Shown here: piece by piece, positions 10,758 to 21,300 of the stretch
How the letters are laid out: each line of letters opens with the position of its first letter
How positions within the stretch are numbered: the stretch's first letter is position 1
Notes under the pieces: generated by a model
The model's input: only the letters and a program-made list of their open reading frames with translations
What the model was told of the DNA's origin: nothing
The model's database searches: none
Translations under genes and position numbers: made by a program
Assembly: GCF_003473485.1 (NCBI RefSeq)
Contig: NC_053042.1
Span: 44,603,762 to 44,667,761 of the forward strand
Reading direction: 5' to 3'
Source: Medicago truncatula
Taxonomy: Eukaryota > Streptophyta > Magnoliopsida > Fabales > Fabaceae
DNA length: 64,000 bases

Positions 10758-11040
10758 CAGGGCCAAGCAACCCAAGCAAGAGCTTTAGGCCACAAAATTT
10801 TAGGTGAAAAAAAGGCCTCTAAAAATTTAATTTGGTTATAAGTATATTATATGACAGATAAATTATAGATATTTATATAGTTTAACTGATTACCAAAAAA
10901 GTCTCAATTACACTTGATCATGAATTCAAATTTTGGTATCTACAAAATTGACTTTATATAAATATTTTGTTAAATAAAAATATTTTTAAAGGCCACATTA
11001 AAAAATTTGTTTTAAGCCTCCTAATCTGTTAGGTGCCCTG
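10758..11040. mobile_element. hAT-superfamily MITE with perfect 8-bp TSD
   Basis: Starts cagggccaagc and ends ggtgccctg, imperfect TIRs of hAT type with an internal gcctcct/aggcct motif near each end. It is bracketed by identical 8-bp duplications ctagcaat (10750-10757 and 11041-11048), which is the hAT target-site length. 283 bp, no coding capacity. Confidence 0.9.
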
Positions 11041-11221
11041 CTAGCAATATCATGTGACCTTATTATGACTCTCCTAATTAGCAACTATCATATTTACATC
11101 ATAAGTTGGTTTTATATACTACTTTTTTTTTTAAATTGCGTATTTTCTTACCATGGACTTACCACAGGCTGTAGAAAACATAGATGATCAAAGTATACGA
11201 AATATTCATTTGAAAAAAGAA

Positions 11222-12622
11222 GGCTTAATACATCGTTTCATGGTTCCTTAACTTATTTTCAGTTTTTAATTTGGTCCCTTAACTATTAAACGTTCTAAAT
11301 TGGTTCTTTATCTTCTTTCCTTCATTCAATTTGGTCCTATTTTATTTATTTTAACCCTCAAGAAAAGGAGACCGTTGGATAAATGAGGTCTATTAGATCT
11401 AACTGTGTATCACCGGCACCTGATTTATTTTACTTTTCTTCATCTTCTTCCCTCATTTTCATCTTCATACAACCTTTATCAATCTTCATCATCTTCAACT
11501 TTTTTTTGTTCTTTAAAAAATTCATCATTTCAACTTCAGCAAAAACCACAAAATCAAACATTTAAATTTATAAAATTAACACCACCACCATCATTCAAAA
11601 TCGGATCACCAAAACCCATTAACTCCAAAAAGAACTATCTATCACCAAAATCAAACGGTGATGTATTCCCATGGTTAAAATCCATGCCAGTAGCACCCGA
11701 ATACCAACCCACTCCAGCTGAATTCGAAGATCCAATCGAATACATTTTAAAGATCGAAAACCAAGCTTCCAAATTCGGAATCTGCAAAATCATCCCTCCT
11801 TTTCCCCTGTTAAACGACCCATTTGGTAGAGTTGGGACCACTACACTTTATGAGTTTGAAATCAAAGCCAAATGGATAAATATGAACAAGAAGAAGAAAA
11901 ACAGTAACAGTGCTCTTGAAATAGAGACATTGTTCTGGAAAGTTGTGTTGCATAGCTTGAATTATCTTCATATGGGTGCTTCTAAGACCTGGTATGGTGT
12001 TCCTAGAGTTGCTGCTGTTGCTTTTGAGGATGTTGTTAGAGTTCATGTTTATGGCGGAAAGATTAAGCCTCTTGGTTAGTTTCACTCTTTTTGTTTTGTT
12101 TTGTTTTCCAACATTGTTGAATGGATGGATAAATATGATCCTATGCATGTTTTTTGTAAATTTATAATGTCATGGATTTTAACCATGGGAATACGTTGCA
12201 GTTTGATTTTAACCAAGAGTTTTGAATGATGGTGGTGGTGTTAATTATAATTTTTTTTTTTTGACAAAGTGTTAATTATAAATTTAAATGTTTGATTTTG
12301 TGGTTTTTGTTGAAGTTGAAATGATGAATTTTTGGAAGAACAAAAAAAGTTGAAGCTGATGAAGATTGATGAAGATTGCATGAAGATGAAGATGAGGAAA
12401 GAAGATGAAAAATGTAAAATAAATCAGGTGTTGGTGATACACAAATTGATATGATAGACCTCACTTATCCAACGGTCTCCTTTTTTTGGGGGTTAAAATG
12501 AATAAAATAGGACCAACTTGAATAATGAAAATAAGATAAATGACCAATTTAAAACGTTTAATAATTAGATGACTAAATTGAAAACTGAAAATAAATTAAG
12601 GGACCAAACGATGTATTAAGTC
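11222..12622. mobile_element. Pack-MULE-like element with ~450-bp TIRs
   Basis: The left end ggcttaatacatcgtttcat and the reverse complement of the right end (gacttaatacatcgtttggt) start two long arms, about 11222-11690 and 12165-12622, that stay alignable throughout (for example ggagaccgttggat in both, then a CT-rich stretch and caaaaaccacaaaatcaaac). The right arm even retains a copy of the first codons of the captured gene (gtattcccatggttaaaatc). The flanks are A-rich (aaaaaagaa / aaaaaaaaa), so a 9-bp duplication is likely but not diagnostic. No transposase inside, so a non-autonomous element. The same terminal family recurs at 43910-45450. Confidence 0.8.
11660..12079 (+). pseudogene. 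Captured REF6-type JmjN/JmjC histone demethylase fragment
   Basis: An open frame (open from at least 11405 but without an early ATG) reads in order: a JmjN block (VFPWLKSMPVAPEYQPTPAE ... FGICKIIPPF), a short linker (YEFEIKAK ... SALEIETLFWK) and a piece of the JmjC domain (LHSLNYLHMGASKTWYGVP ... FEDVVRVHVYGGKIKPL). All three blocks resemble, in the same order, Arabidopsis REF6/JMJ12, an H3K27 demethylase. The segments between them are deleted, among them the JmjC part with the HxE/D iron ligands, and the zinc fingers are absent, so no enzyme activity is possible. The fragment is colinear and free of introns. It lies inside the TIRs of the surrounding Mutator-type element. Confidence 0.85.
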
Positions 12623-12719
12623 AAAAAAAAAAGCTAAAAAAAACATACAAAATAAACATACATTGTACCATGTTGAAAACTTTGGCAAGGAAAACATAGA
12701 AAATAAAGCTGGAAAAAAC

Positions 12720-12870
12720 ATACAAAATAAATTAAACGAATACGGGTGCGGGGCGGGGGTGAGTATCCCCCGACCCCAGATCCGGCCCCGCTTTAAAATT
12801 TTGGATTTTCCCCGCATCCGGATCCAGTAAATTTGGCTTTTCTCCGTTAAATTAGGGCGGGGGCGGGGGT
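12720..12870. repeat. GC-rich 'ggggcggggg' repeat island
   Basis: A locally very GC-rich segment in AT-rich surroundings, with acgggtgcggggcgggggtg at 12740 and, inverted, cccccgaccc and ccccgcatcc. It resembles a dispersed plant repeat with runs of gggcggggg; ends and class not determined. Confidence 0.5.
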
Positions 12871-12879
12871 GCGTATTGT

Positions 12880-13350
12880 GTTGCCATGTCTAAATGTCTC
12901 GTCAATATAAACAAAGTTTTTTTAAAAAATTAAAAAAATAAACTTCGATTATGTATACCATTCTCTAAATGAAGTTATTTATTTCTTCTTAGAAATGGAT
13001 CCTTACTCATAAATTGATCGTATAGTTCAAACTTATAATGATTAAAAGCATAGTGCGATACAAGAAAGCCGCTGAAATTATATTGTATACTGCCATTTGT
13101 CACTCTAAAGAGTACATTTGAAGAAAGTAGGAAAAACAAAAAACCCTACCGAAAGATCGATTGTTGACTAGATTTGCAGGTAGAGGCTAGGAATATTTCA
13201 TATATCTTGGGTAGGTTAACATAGTGGGTGTTTGTGGTGCGTATGCTATCTGTAGTTCTAAAAAGAATTCTTGTACACGAATCGGCTAATTGATACGCAG
13301 ATCTAATTGTTAAGAGTCTTTTTTGATGAAAAATGATTTGGCGTGAACAA
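12880..13350. other. Intergenic
   Basis: No gene and no repeat with definable ends. Confidence 0.4.
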
Positions 13351-13366
13351 GTATTTATAAATGGGA

Positions 13367-13452
13367 TTTCGTAAACTTAGCTCAATTGGTATGAACAATG
13401 TATAATATATACAAGAATGTTGGAGTTCAAACCCCGACCATCACCAAAAAAA
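13367..13452 (+). repeat. tRNA-derived SINE with 16-bp TSD
   Basis: About 86 bp with an A-box-like tagctcaattgg (13378-13389) and a B-box-like gagttcaaacc (13423-13433) at tRNA spacing, ending in a short A run. It is bracketed by gtatttataaatggga (13351-13366) and gtatttacaaatggga (13453-13468), a 16-bp target duplication with one mismatch, the mark of L1-type target-primed insertion. Not a tRNA gene: the acceptor stem is absent. Confidence 0.8.
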
Positions 13453-13469
13453 GTATTTACAAATGGGAG

Positions 13470-14210
13470 AAGCCATCATCTTACAAGTAAGTTTTGTTAA
13501 GGAGTTGTGTTAGAGTCTATTCAATATCTGGAGAGACATTTGTTGTTAGATTCACACGTCATAATCTTGGTTGTGAAGGAGATGTTAAGAGTCTCACATA
13601 AGAAGAAGTGAAATATGAGATTGTGACGGCTATTTTATTATTCCAATTACATCTTTAAATAAATTTTTCTATAATAATATTATATTGTTGGTGTTATTAA
13701 AAAAGATAAGAATTTATATATATTTGTTATACTATTGATTTTATTATTGAAAATTTAAACTTAATTTGTTGGGTTTATTACAATTTGAAATTCACAAATA
13801 TTTATAATTACAATGTTATTCAAAATCAAAATTTCATATAAAATATCATTCATAATTTACAGGCTCAGCGCAACAAATAAAGTGGAAAGACGAACACATA
13901 ACTTACATATGTTACCGCAATAAACAGAGTATGTTTCCGTCTTTCTGCTAGTTTATATAGTGATCTTGGAGAGATTCTTAGAAGCGGGGGTCAAGACTGT
14001 AACAAATTAACGCCTTGTGAATACTTGCCCTTGTCCCCGCCCATCTTCTCGACAGTTGTCTCTACTGACTCGTGCATGCTTGATAGAGAGGCTTTAACTT
14101 TCAATTAGATTGATTTGTGACCATAGAAAACTAGCTCTTATGATGGATTGAGCACATACCCAATCCATATATATTCAAATAAGTATAAGTTTCTGCTTAT
14201 AAATAAAGAG
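13470..14210. other. Intergenic
   Basis: No supported gene. 13930-14100 is less AT-rich but has no coding frame that I recognise. Confidence 0.4.
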
Positions 14211-14386
14211 AAATAATATTTGAACAACTATTTTATGATGATCAATCTTAGAATAATTTTTTCACTCATACTCACATTGTGTTTTTACTCTCGTTGTTAT
14301 TTTGATTTTTGTGTTAATATTTATATTTCTTTGTATATTTTAATTGTCCCATAAATTATCTCAAAAAATAGTTGTTCGAATGACAT
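14211..14386. mobile_element. MITE-like inverted repeat
   Basis: The left end aataatatttgaacaactat is matched, imperfectly and inverted, by atagttgttcgaatgacata at the right, with ~120 bp of unrelated A/T-rich sequence between. A degenerate foldback MITE with no clear duplication; class uncertain. The element at 42223 has a similar plan. Confidence 0.5.
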
Positions 14387-14966
14387 ATCTCGTAAATAAA
14401 TATTTTAGTTAGTAAAATATACCATGTGTTTATTGATGAAGAAAAATATTTAGAAGTCAAACCACCTTATCTATATATTTGTATATGATATTTCACTATA
14501 GTGGTAATTTGCAAATGTGCACTTAATTTGTGTGCTTACACATTAACATTCATACAAATTTCATTTTGATGTCTATATCCTTCATCATATATGTGAACAG
14601 GTTGACAAAAGAGGACGCGGCTCATTGGTTCCATTTATTATTTTTCTATATTATCATTATAAGCTTAAGAGTTAAGTCAAAAGTGGAAGTAAGGTTAAGT
14701 CAGTCTATAGCTAGGAATTGCACACAAGGATAAAAGACAGGAAGAGATTCCCACACACCAAATTTCCCACTATCTACATGCATTGACACCACCACTAAAG
14801 AAATCCCCCGAAACACGTTTCTTCAAATTTCTTGTTATATATTATATTATGAACATACAATAGTAACGGGTTAGGTGTATAATTATACTACTATATATTC
14901 TCTCAAAAAAATATATTCTAATATATATATATCAAAAGGAACTTACTAGAACAACCTTTACAATGT

Positions 14967-14975
14967 GTATAAATA
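14967..14975 (+). promoter_or_regulatory. TATA box of the glycine-rich protein gene
   Basis: tataaatag at about 14967, followed directly by gggcccctcacctcacac, the normal layout of a strong plant core promoter. It implies a leader of roughly 150 nt before the ATG at 15146. Confidence 0.7.
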
Positions 14976-15145
14976 GGGCCCCTCACCTCACACTTTTATG
15001 CAACCAAGTACAATCGCAACATACATTATCCTCAAGCTTTAGTATATAGAGAAATCGTATTCAATATTCATATTATCACATTATTTTATCATATATAGTA
15101 CATTGAGTTACTACTATTTTTTTCATAAAAAAAACAAGGGTAGCC

Positions 15146-15736
15146 ATGGCAAGCTCCAAGTTCATAGGGGCCGTTTTCATTGTTTTGTTCATTGTAGACC
15201 TAGCATGTGCAGCTAGGTTACTTGGTGGTGGCAGAGGTGGTGGTGGTGGTGGCGGTGGTGAAGGGGGGGGAGGTGGTGGTGGCCTAGGAGGACGTGGTTC
15301 GGGGTATGGTTCTGGTGGTGGTGAAGGATATGGTGGAGGATCATCAGGAGGAGGTGGAGGTGGTGGTGGTAGAGGAGGAGGTGGTGGAGGTGGTGGTGGG
15401 AATGGTGGCTCAGGGTATGGCTCTGGATATGGATCAGGATACGGGTCTGGATATGGGTCTGGTGGTGGGAAAGGTGAAGGTGGTGGTGGTGGAGGAGGAG
15501 GTGGTAGAGGTGGAGGTGGTGGTGGTGGTTCTGGTGGCTCAGGCTATGGTTCTGGTTCTGGTTATGGTGAAGGTGGTGGATATGGTGGAGGAAGTGGAAA
15601 AGGTGGTGGAGGAGGAGGAGGAGGTGGTGGTGGAGGAGGAGGCGGAGGAGGTGGTGGCAATGGAGGTTATGGCAGTGGTTCTGGCTATGGTTCAGGATAT
15701 GGTTCTGGTGGAGGAGGAAATGAGTACATCCCTTAA
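15146..15736 (+). CDS. Secreted glycine-rich protein (class I GRP)
   Basis: 196 aa in a single exon. Residues 1-22 are a signal peptide (FIGAVFIVLFIVDLACA then ARLLGG). The rest is about 70% Gly: runs of GGGGG broken by R, K, E, N and S, with three blocks of GYGSG tandem repeats (around residues 50-60, 92-107 and 174-186), ending NEYIP. Class I GRPs are structural proteins of the cell wall, often in vascular tissue, where tyrosines can be oxidatively cross-linked, potentially by peroxidases. The start is the first ATG (gccATGgc). The GGN codon repetition makes it prone to slippage length changes. Both strands and several frames are open here because of the repeats; the signal peptide marks this frame as the real one. 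Confidence 0.9.
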   Translation: MASSKFIGAVFIVLFIVDLACAARLLGGGRGGGGGGGGEGGGGGGGLGGRGSGYGSGGGEGYGGGSSGGGGGGGGRGGGGGGGGGNGGSGYGSGYGSGYGSGYGSGGGKGEGGGGGGGGGRGGGGGGGSGGSGYGSGSGYGEGGGYGGGSGKGGGGGGGGGGGGGGGGGGGNGGYGSGSGYGSGYGSGGGGNEYIP

Positions 15737-15932
15737 ACGTATCAAGCTCTTGCAATTAGCTACTTAATAACATTATTCAATCTTCTTCAGATATCATATA
15801 TTTTATCTCCAATAATAATAATTTGCATTGTGACTTCGTGGTCATTTTGCTTCATGCATGGTATAGGATAGGTTACTAAAAAATTTATGTGTATCATTAT
15901 TGAACGTGATGGTTGTAAAGCATGATAACTTT

Positions 15933-15939
15933 AATAAAA
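15933..15939 (+). terminator. Poly(A) signal candidate, GRP gene
   Basis: aataaaa about 200 bp after the GRP stop codon, in A/T-rich 3' sequence. Plant signals are loose, so this is only a candidate. Confidence 0.35.
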
Positions 15940-16373
15940 GAATATTATTATACTATCATTGAGGTTAATGAGTTGCTTTTCCTTTTATTTTTACTTCTTT
16001 TTAATCTTATTTTTCTTAAAGTCGAGTCAAGCATTGACGTTGACATGGTGACTCGGAGTGATGCAAAGTGCAAACATTCCTGACAAAATCTTGCAAATAC
16101 TTCATGTTAATAATAATTTAAATGCTCTAAAAAAAAGTCTTCCCATTTAAATATGAATTAAGTATATAATAAAAGCATAAGATATATATATATATAAAAA
16201 AAGTATATAAAATCAAGTGAGTTCTTCCAAGTTGTCCACAGCAACTATACAATTTAGAAATAAAAACTCATAACAACTCATAACATTTCATATTTACAGC
16301 TAAAACGATTACTTGATTGATGTCGGTTTAATGCGAACTACATGTTTATTTTTCGTTGTTTTAATCAAACAAA

Positions 16374-16651
16374 TACTCCCTCCGTTTCATAATACTTGTC
16401 CATTTTAGAGAATAATTTTGTTTCACAATACTTGTCACTTTCAAGTTTCAATGCAACATTAATTATTGTCTTGTCAATAATACCCTTGCATATTTATTGT
16501 AGAGAGAGAAAAAAATAAAATGAAATAATAAATGATTAAGGGTATTATAGAAAACACACACATATTTTCATCAAAAATAACAAAATTTATTTGATTTCTT
16601 GGTTAGTGCAATTTCTCCAAAATGAACATGTATTTTGAAACGGAGGGAGTA
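16374..16651. mobile_element. Stowaway/mariner-type MITE
   Basis: Begins tactccctccgtttcataat and ends gtattttgaaacggagggagta; TIRs of about 28 bp with a few mismatches. 278 bp. Its interior differs from the 4632 element, so a separate subfamily with the same termini. Confidence 0.85.
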
Positions 16652-18336
16652 TCAATTAAGCTATTATTTCGATCATAAAATTGAGGAGAACCACTAACAT
16701 CAATTATTAAAAGAGGATGTCTATATCATTAAAGTTTTAGATACTCTTTAAATAATAATTTAAGGTAGACCATTTATGAAGGTGATCCATATTAAAATTT
16801 CTCTATAAAATTACGTATAGTTTTCATATATTACTACATTAACTAACTAAATTAATCAAAAGTTGACAAATAAACTATTTTAATAATGTAAATATTCATA
16901 AAATAAGTACTAGTATTGACTAAAGACACTTCAAAACTAGACTCATTCATATGTAGAGTTGCTTAAATATTCTTAAATGGTACAACTCCGTACATCATCA
17001 TATGATGTGAAAACATTTATCTCTGTTAGTTACCTATGGCTTTGAAAAGGATATTGCTTCGTGCGCTTTTATTACTTGTTTGACAAATTCTTACATGCAT
17101 GCCACTAAACGCGTATTCTTTTTCTATGATGAAGATCCTTAAATCCCGAGTCTATAAGTTCATTTTCTTGTCCTTAATATCTCATTTAATTTTGTCCTTC
17201 AAAAGTGTCATTTCTAGTAATGAAATTAATTAGACAACTGCTCAAATCCTTTGTTTGCTTGAAGACAAAAGTTCATTTGACTAATCAGAGAGGTAGGTAG
17301 CAGGTCCACTATGAATGTGAGACCAAACATATATCAATCCTGACGTACCAAACAAGGTTCGGTCCACTACTCCACTGTAAATGTGAAACCAAGCAGATGT
17401 CAATCCTGACGTAACCAAACTAAGTTCGACCACCGCTTTCAAAAAGCTTCAATCCGCGTGCTTATACCTTTACAATGCATGAATAGACTTGAACAAACAA
17501 CATAACTTTTACAACTACACCTGTCAAAAATGCCTAGAACTTTTGAAGCCAACACAACCTCGTCAATCTAGATGGGAAAATACGATAAACTGTTAACGCG
17601 AAAAATAAGTTTCACTTTCATATCATCTACTCATGTAAATAATGTTGGAGCTTTGTTTTAAGAAATAATAATCGTGGTGATGACTTTATCAACTTACTTA
17701 TAAAGAAAACTTGACAAGCTTTTAACATTTTAATTCTATTTTATCTGAAGTATCAACCACACTTCTAACCATTGATCAAGCCATCAGATTAATCAAATAC
17801 AAAATATAAGTAAATTCAACGGATTCTGAATAATGACAACCAATAAACATGAAATAACATGCACACACATCACAACTTGAGGGTGTAGGGTTCTGACAAC
17901 CCACAAGTGAATTCTTAATTCCCAATTGCTATCACTGCAAATAAATAACTCTCAGATCTTATCTCAGGCCAGTAATTGAAGATATAGGTCAACTGCTGCC
18001 AGGATAGAAAAAGGATTGTCCACTCTATATATGATATTAGCAACTGTTGACTTACAACAAAAGAATAATATAGTTCTAAATACTACATTTGGAAAAGCAC
18101 GAAAGCCCTTTCCAATAGTTCTTATCTTTTGAATGGGTTTGAGAAGAAATCCTGTAAGAACGGTCTAAGTTCAAGAAAGAAAGAAACCTGCCCTCTCCCA
18201 CTACAATAAAGATCTTCAAAAGTATATTAAGTGACAGATAATTTTATGTAAACAAATCCCAAAATTCAGCAAATGTATGAGCAGAGCAAGCAGGTTCACC
18301 AAGAATCTAACAGTAGACAGGTGAACTTGCAGAATA
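16652..18336. other. Intergenic, including the 3' flank of the KH gene
   Basis: No gene supported. 17303-17427 holds an imperfect direct duplication of ~60 bp (ggtccactat.. ending caatcctgacgta and gttc, then again). The last part is the 3' untranslated region of the minus-strand KH gene. Confidence 0.45.
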
Positions 18337-21300
18337 CTACTCCACTCTCTCGGTAGCATAAGCAACCTTCTGCAGTATCATAGATTCAGCCGTGCGAATT
18401 GCTCTCTGCGATCCTGTTATGGTAACTTTCCTGCATAACAAGGAAATAGAAACACCCGTAAAACATCTGCTGTAAAATAAAGTATACAAGGAATTTGATT
18501 GCTGGCTTTCGTTATACTTGAGGGATGAGTGAAGGAAAAATGTAAGTGAACAAAACTAACCTATCAGTTGTTCCAGAAATGTAATCGCCTCTGTCTGATA
18601 TCTTTATCTTTGCTCCACTAGTCTGAAAGGGCAAAAATTAGTCAAGTTAGTTTATTATATAAGCAATCACATTATACCATGCAAAATCATTAGGCATTGG
18701 TAAACCTGACCTGACTAATATCCGATATATTCCTTCCACCGCGGCCAACAACCAATCCTATATGCTCATCTGCAACACCAATGGTCATTGAGTTACTTCG
18801 ATCCTCCTGGAAGACAACAAAGAAGTATGTCAGTTCAGACTCATAGAGCAAATCACCATTACACGTGGATGTATGAATTTAATAAAAGATACATAGTTTT
18901 TCATTCATAAATTCAACATTGGTAATAGATATATAAGTATATAACTCATAGGAAATCATCATTACACGAGGACGCATGGTTTTAAACAAAGATGAGTAGC
19001 TTATTTTATTCACTAAATTCACCATTAGTAATAGACATATAAGTTAACTCACGATAGCATGTTGAGTTGAAGAAAACAAATTGTAAAACAACAAAATAGG
19101 TGGAAAGTGAGCCAAATGTAGTAACAAATCCCTAAAATATAGTAAGAAAAACTAAATCTTGAACCAGCACAGGTCAAATATATCAGCCTGTCATGTGAAA
19201 TGTCAAGAGAACTGATTTAATCTTACGCCACAGTTACACCAATTTAAAAATTATTTGTTAGTGTTAGGGCAAGCAACATTACAAGGTGAATGAAGAAACT
19301 ATATAAAAAAAACCTTTATGAGACTGTATGTATTATGCAAATATTTCAAAGGTTTGATTCCTTAAAAACCATTGTATCTATGCATCACCTTTCCTTCCAA
19401 TCATCCAACATGTTAGTATCCATTCATGTCAGAAATTATGAACAGGCATGTGCCAAAAACACAAACTGGCACCCTTTTAGCTAATTAGATATTGCACTAT
19501 TATATAAAAACACCATATGAAGTTCTGTGAACACAACAAAACATATTCATTTTGAATGCCACATTTTGTTTTCTAGAATCATTTCCCTGTCTCTACATTC
19601 CCCTTTAGAATAAAAAATAAACTGCAGTGACATAAAACAACATACTCTCAATCGCAATTACAAGTACGATATATTTATTAAGTAGCAATGACTAAGGTAT
19701 AGATAGCTTTAATCAACATTCGATTTGAGTGCGTGTGTGTGTTTGAAAGCTTGGCAACTTGAAACATTAGAAACCATTAACAAGATTAAATTGATGGAAT
19801 GAGGAAAACCTTGCTGTTCTGGAACTTTGCTCCAGTACCATTAGGTCTGTAATTCACTCCGTTGTATGCTGGTGGTGCAACAGATGGAAGCACATATGTA
19901 TATGGAACACCCTGATAACCCGAGACATAAGCACCTAAAATGCATGTTAAAAAGTTGTACTTAGCATCAAACACACGAAGTTATCCATACAAGACAAAAC
20001 ATGATAAATCTACATAACCATCACTTTACTACCATAAAAATAGACAATACCCTCATATTTTAAAAATAAATGCTCCCAAAAATGAGTAAATTGCTGTATT
20101 AGACTACCATAATTAGTATTGGGCCTCGACCTTTTTGGCGTAATACCAAAATCACACTATCACCAAGAGTATGATCCTTACCACTCTTACTCTTTCAGAA
20201 CAAGAGCCGGTCTTTTCTCACTAAGTGGGGTCGGTTACATGGGTGTATTAACCTTGCACCTATTATTCCTAAAATTCAAATGACATTAAGATATTTTAAC
20301 TCATTTTCAACTTCTCTTGTAAGTATTCCTTATCTGGTGAAAACGAAATGGATTCTATGAATCACAGGTGTTACTCAAATGGATTATGAAACCATCTTAA
20401 TCATATTTTACCTTCACACAGATACACAAGGATATATTAAATATTTTGACATAGTATACTATTTGAATTTGTAAAAAGAACATTTCCTTACCATTACTAT
20501 CCCTGATGTATAAGTCAGTAATACAATCAGAAGAAAGACAGATGGGCCCGGCTCATTAAAAAGAAAGCAAAAGAGTATAAATGTATGAACTTAACAAGCT
20601 AAACTAACAATATGTTGGGAAGATATACTAATTAAAGTAATGCCTCCATCTACTTCCTTCCTGCAACGAAGGTGAAAGAAGACTAATCCCAGGGGTCCAT
20701 ACATAAACAGGGCTAATGGAGGATAATGAAGAGTCATTATGAAGATTAGAAACTACTGCCTTCGTCCATATTAGGTGCTCCAAAGTATATAAGTATTAGC
20801 GAAATACAAAAATGGATAAGAGATATTCCGTGGAACAAATAAACGACACTGACCAGAATATGTAAACGGAGAACTCATGGAATGTGAATAATGAGGATCT
20901 TCAGCTAATTTAGAAACAATTAAATCAATTCCACGCATCTGCTCATCCAGAGTTCCTGTCACTGTTACTATCCTATCATTTTGTCCATAGTAACTATTAT
21001 CTTGAGGAGATATTTTAATGCCAGCTTGAGATTCTTCAATGAATGACCTGATCAAAGGCAAAGAATTCATAAGGTAAGCTTTTTACCCCCATCTCTGAAT
21101 AACATTAAAAAAAATTAAAAAATAAAGGATCATGCGATGAAAAATAACAGCCGGCCTGACAATAACATGCTTATTTTTAGCAGGGGAAGCATAGGCCATA
21201 GGGATATAAAAGCTCTGACACCAAAGAACCAGCATTCATATAAGGGACAACCTCTTGAAATCAAAACATATTCCCAAAACACAAATCAAAAGGCATAAGT

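Noticed and set aside
11810..12148. 112-codon minus frame across the JmjC fragment
   Set aside because: Antisense shadow of the recognised plus-strand REF6-like frame.
15213..15755. 180-codon His/Leu-rich minus-strand frame over the glycine-rich gene
   Set aside because: Antisense reading of GGN repeats gives CAC/CTC codons automatically; no start context or family, and the plus strand has a signal peptide.
15294..15767. 157-codon Val/Glu/Met-rich plus-strand frame in the same place
   Set aside because: Shifted reading of the GGT/GGA repeats.
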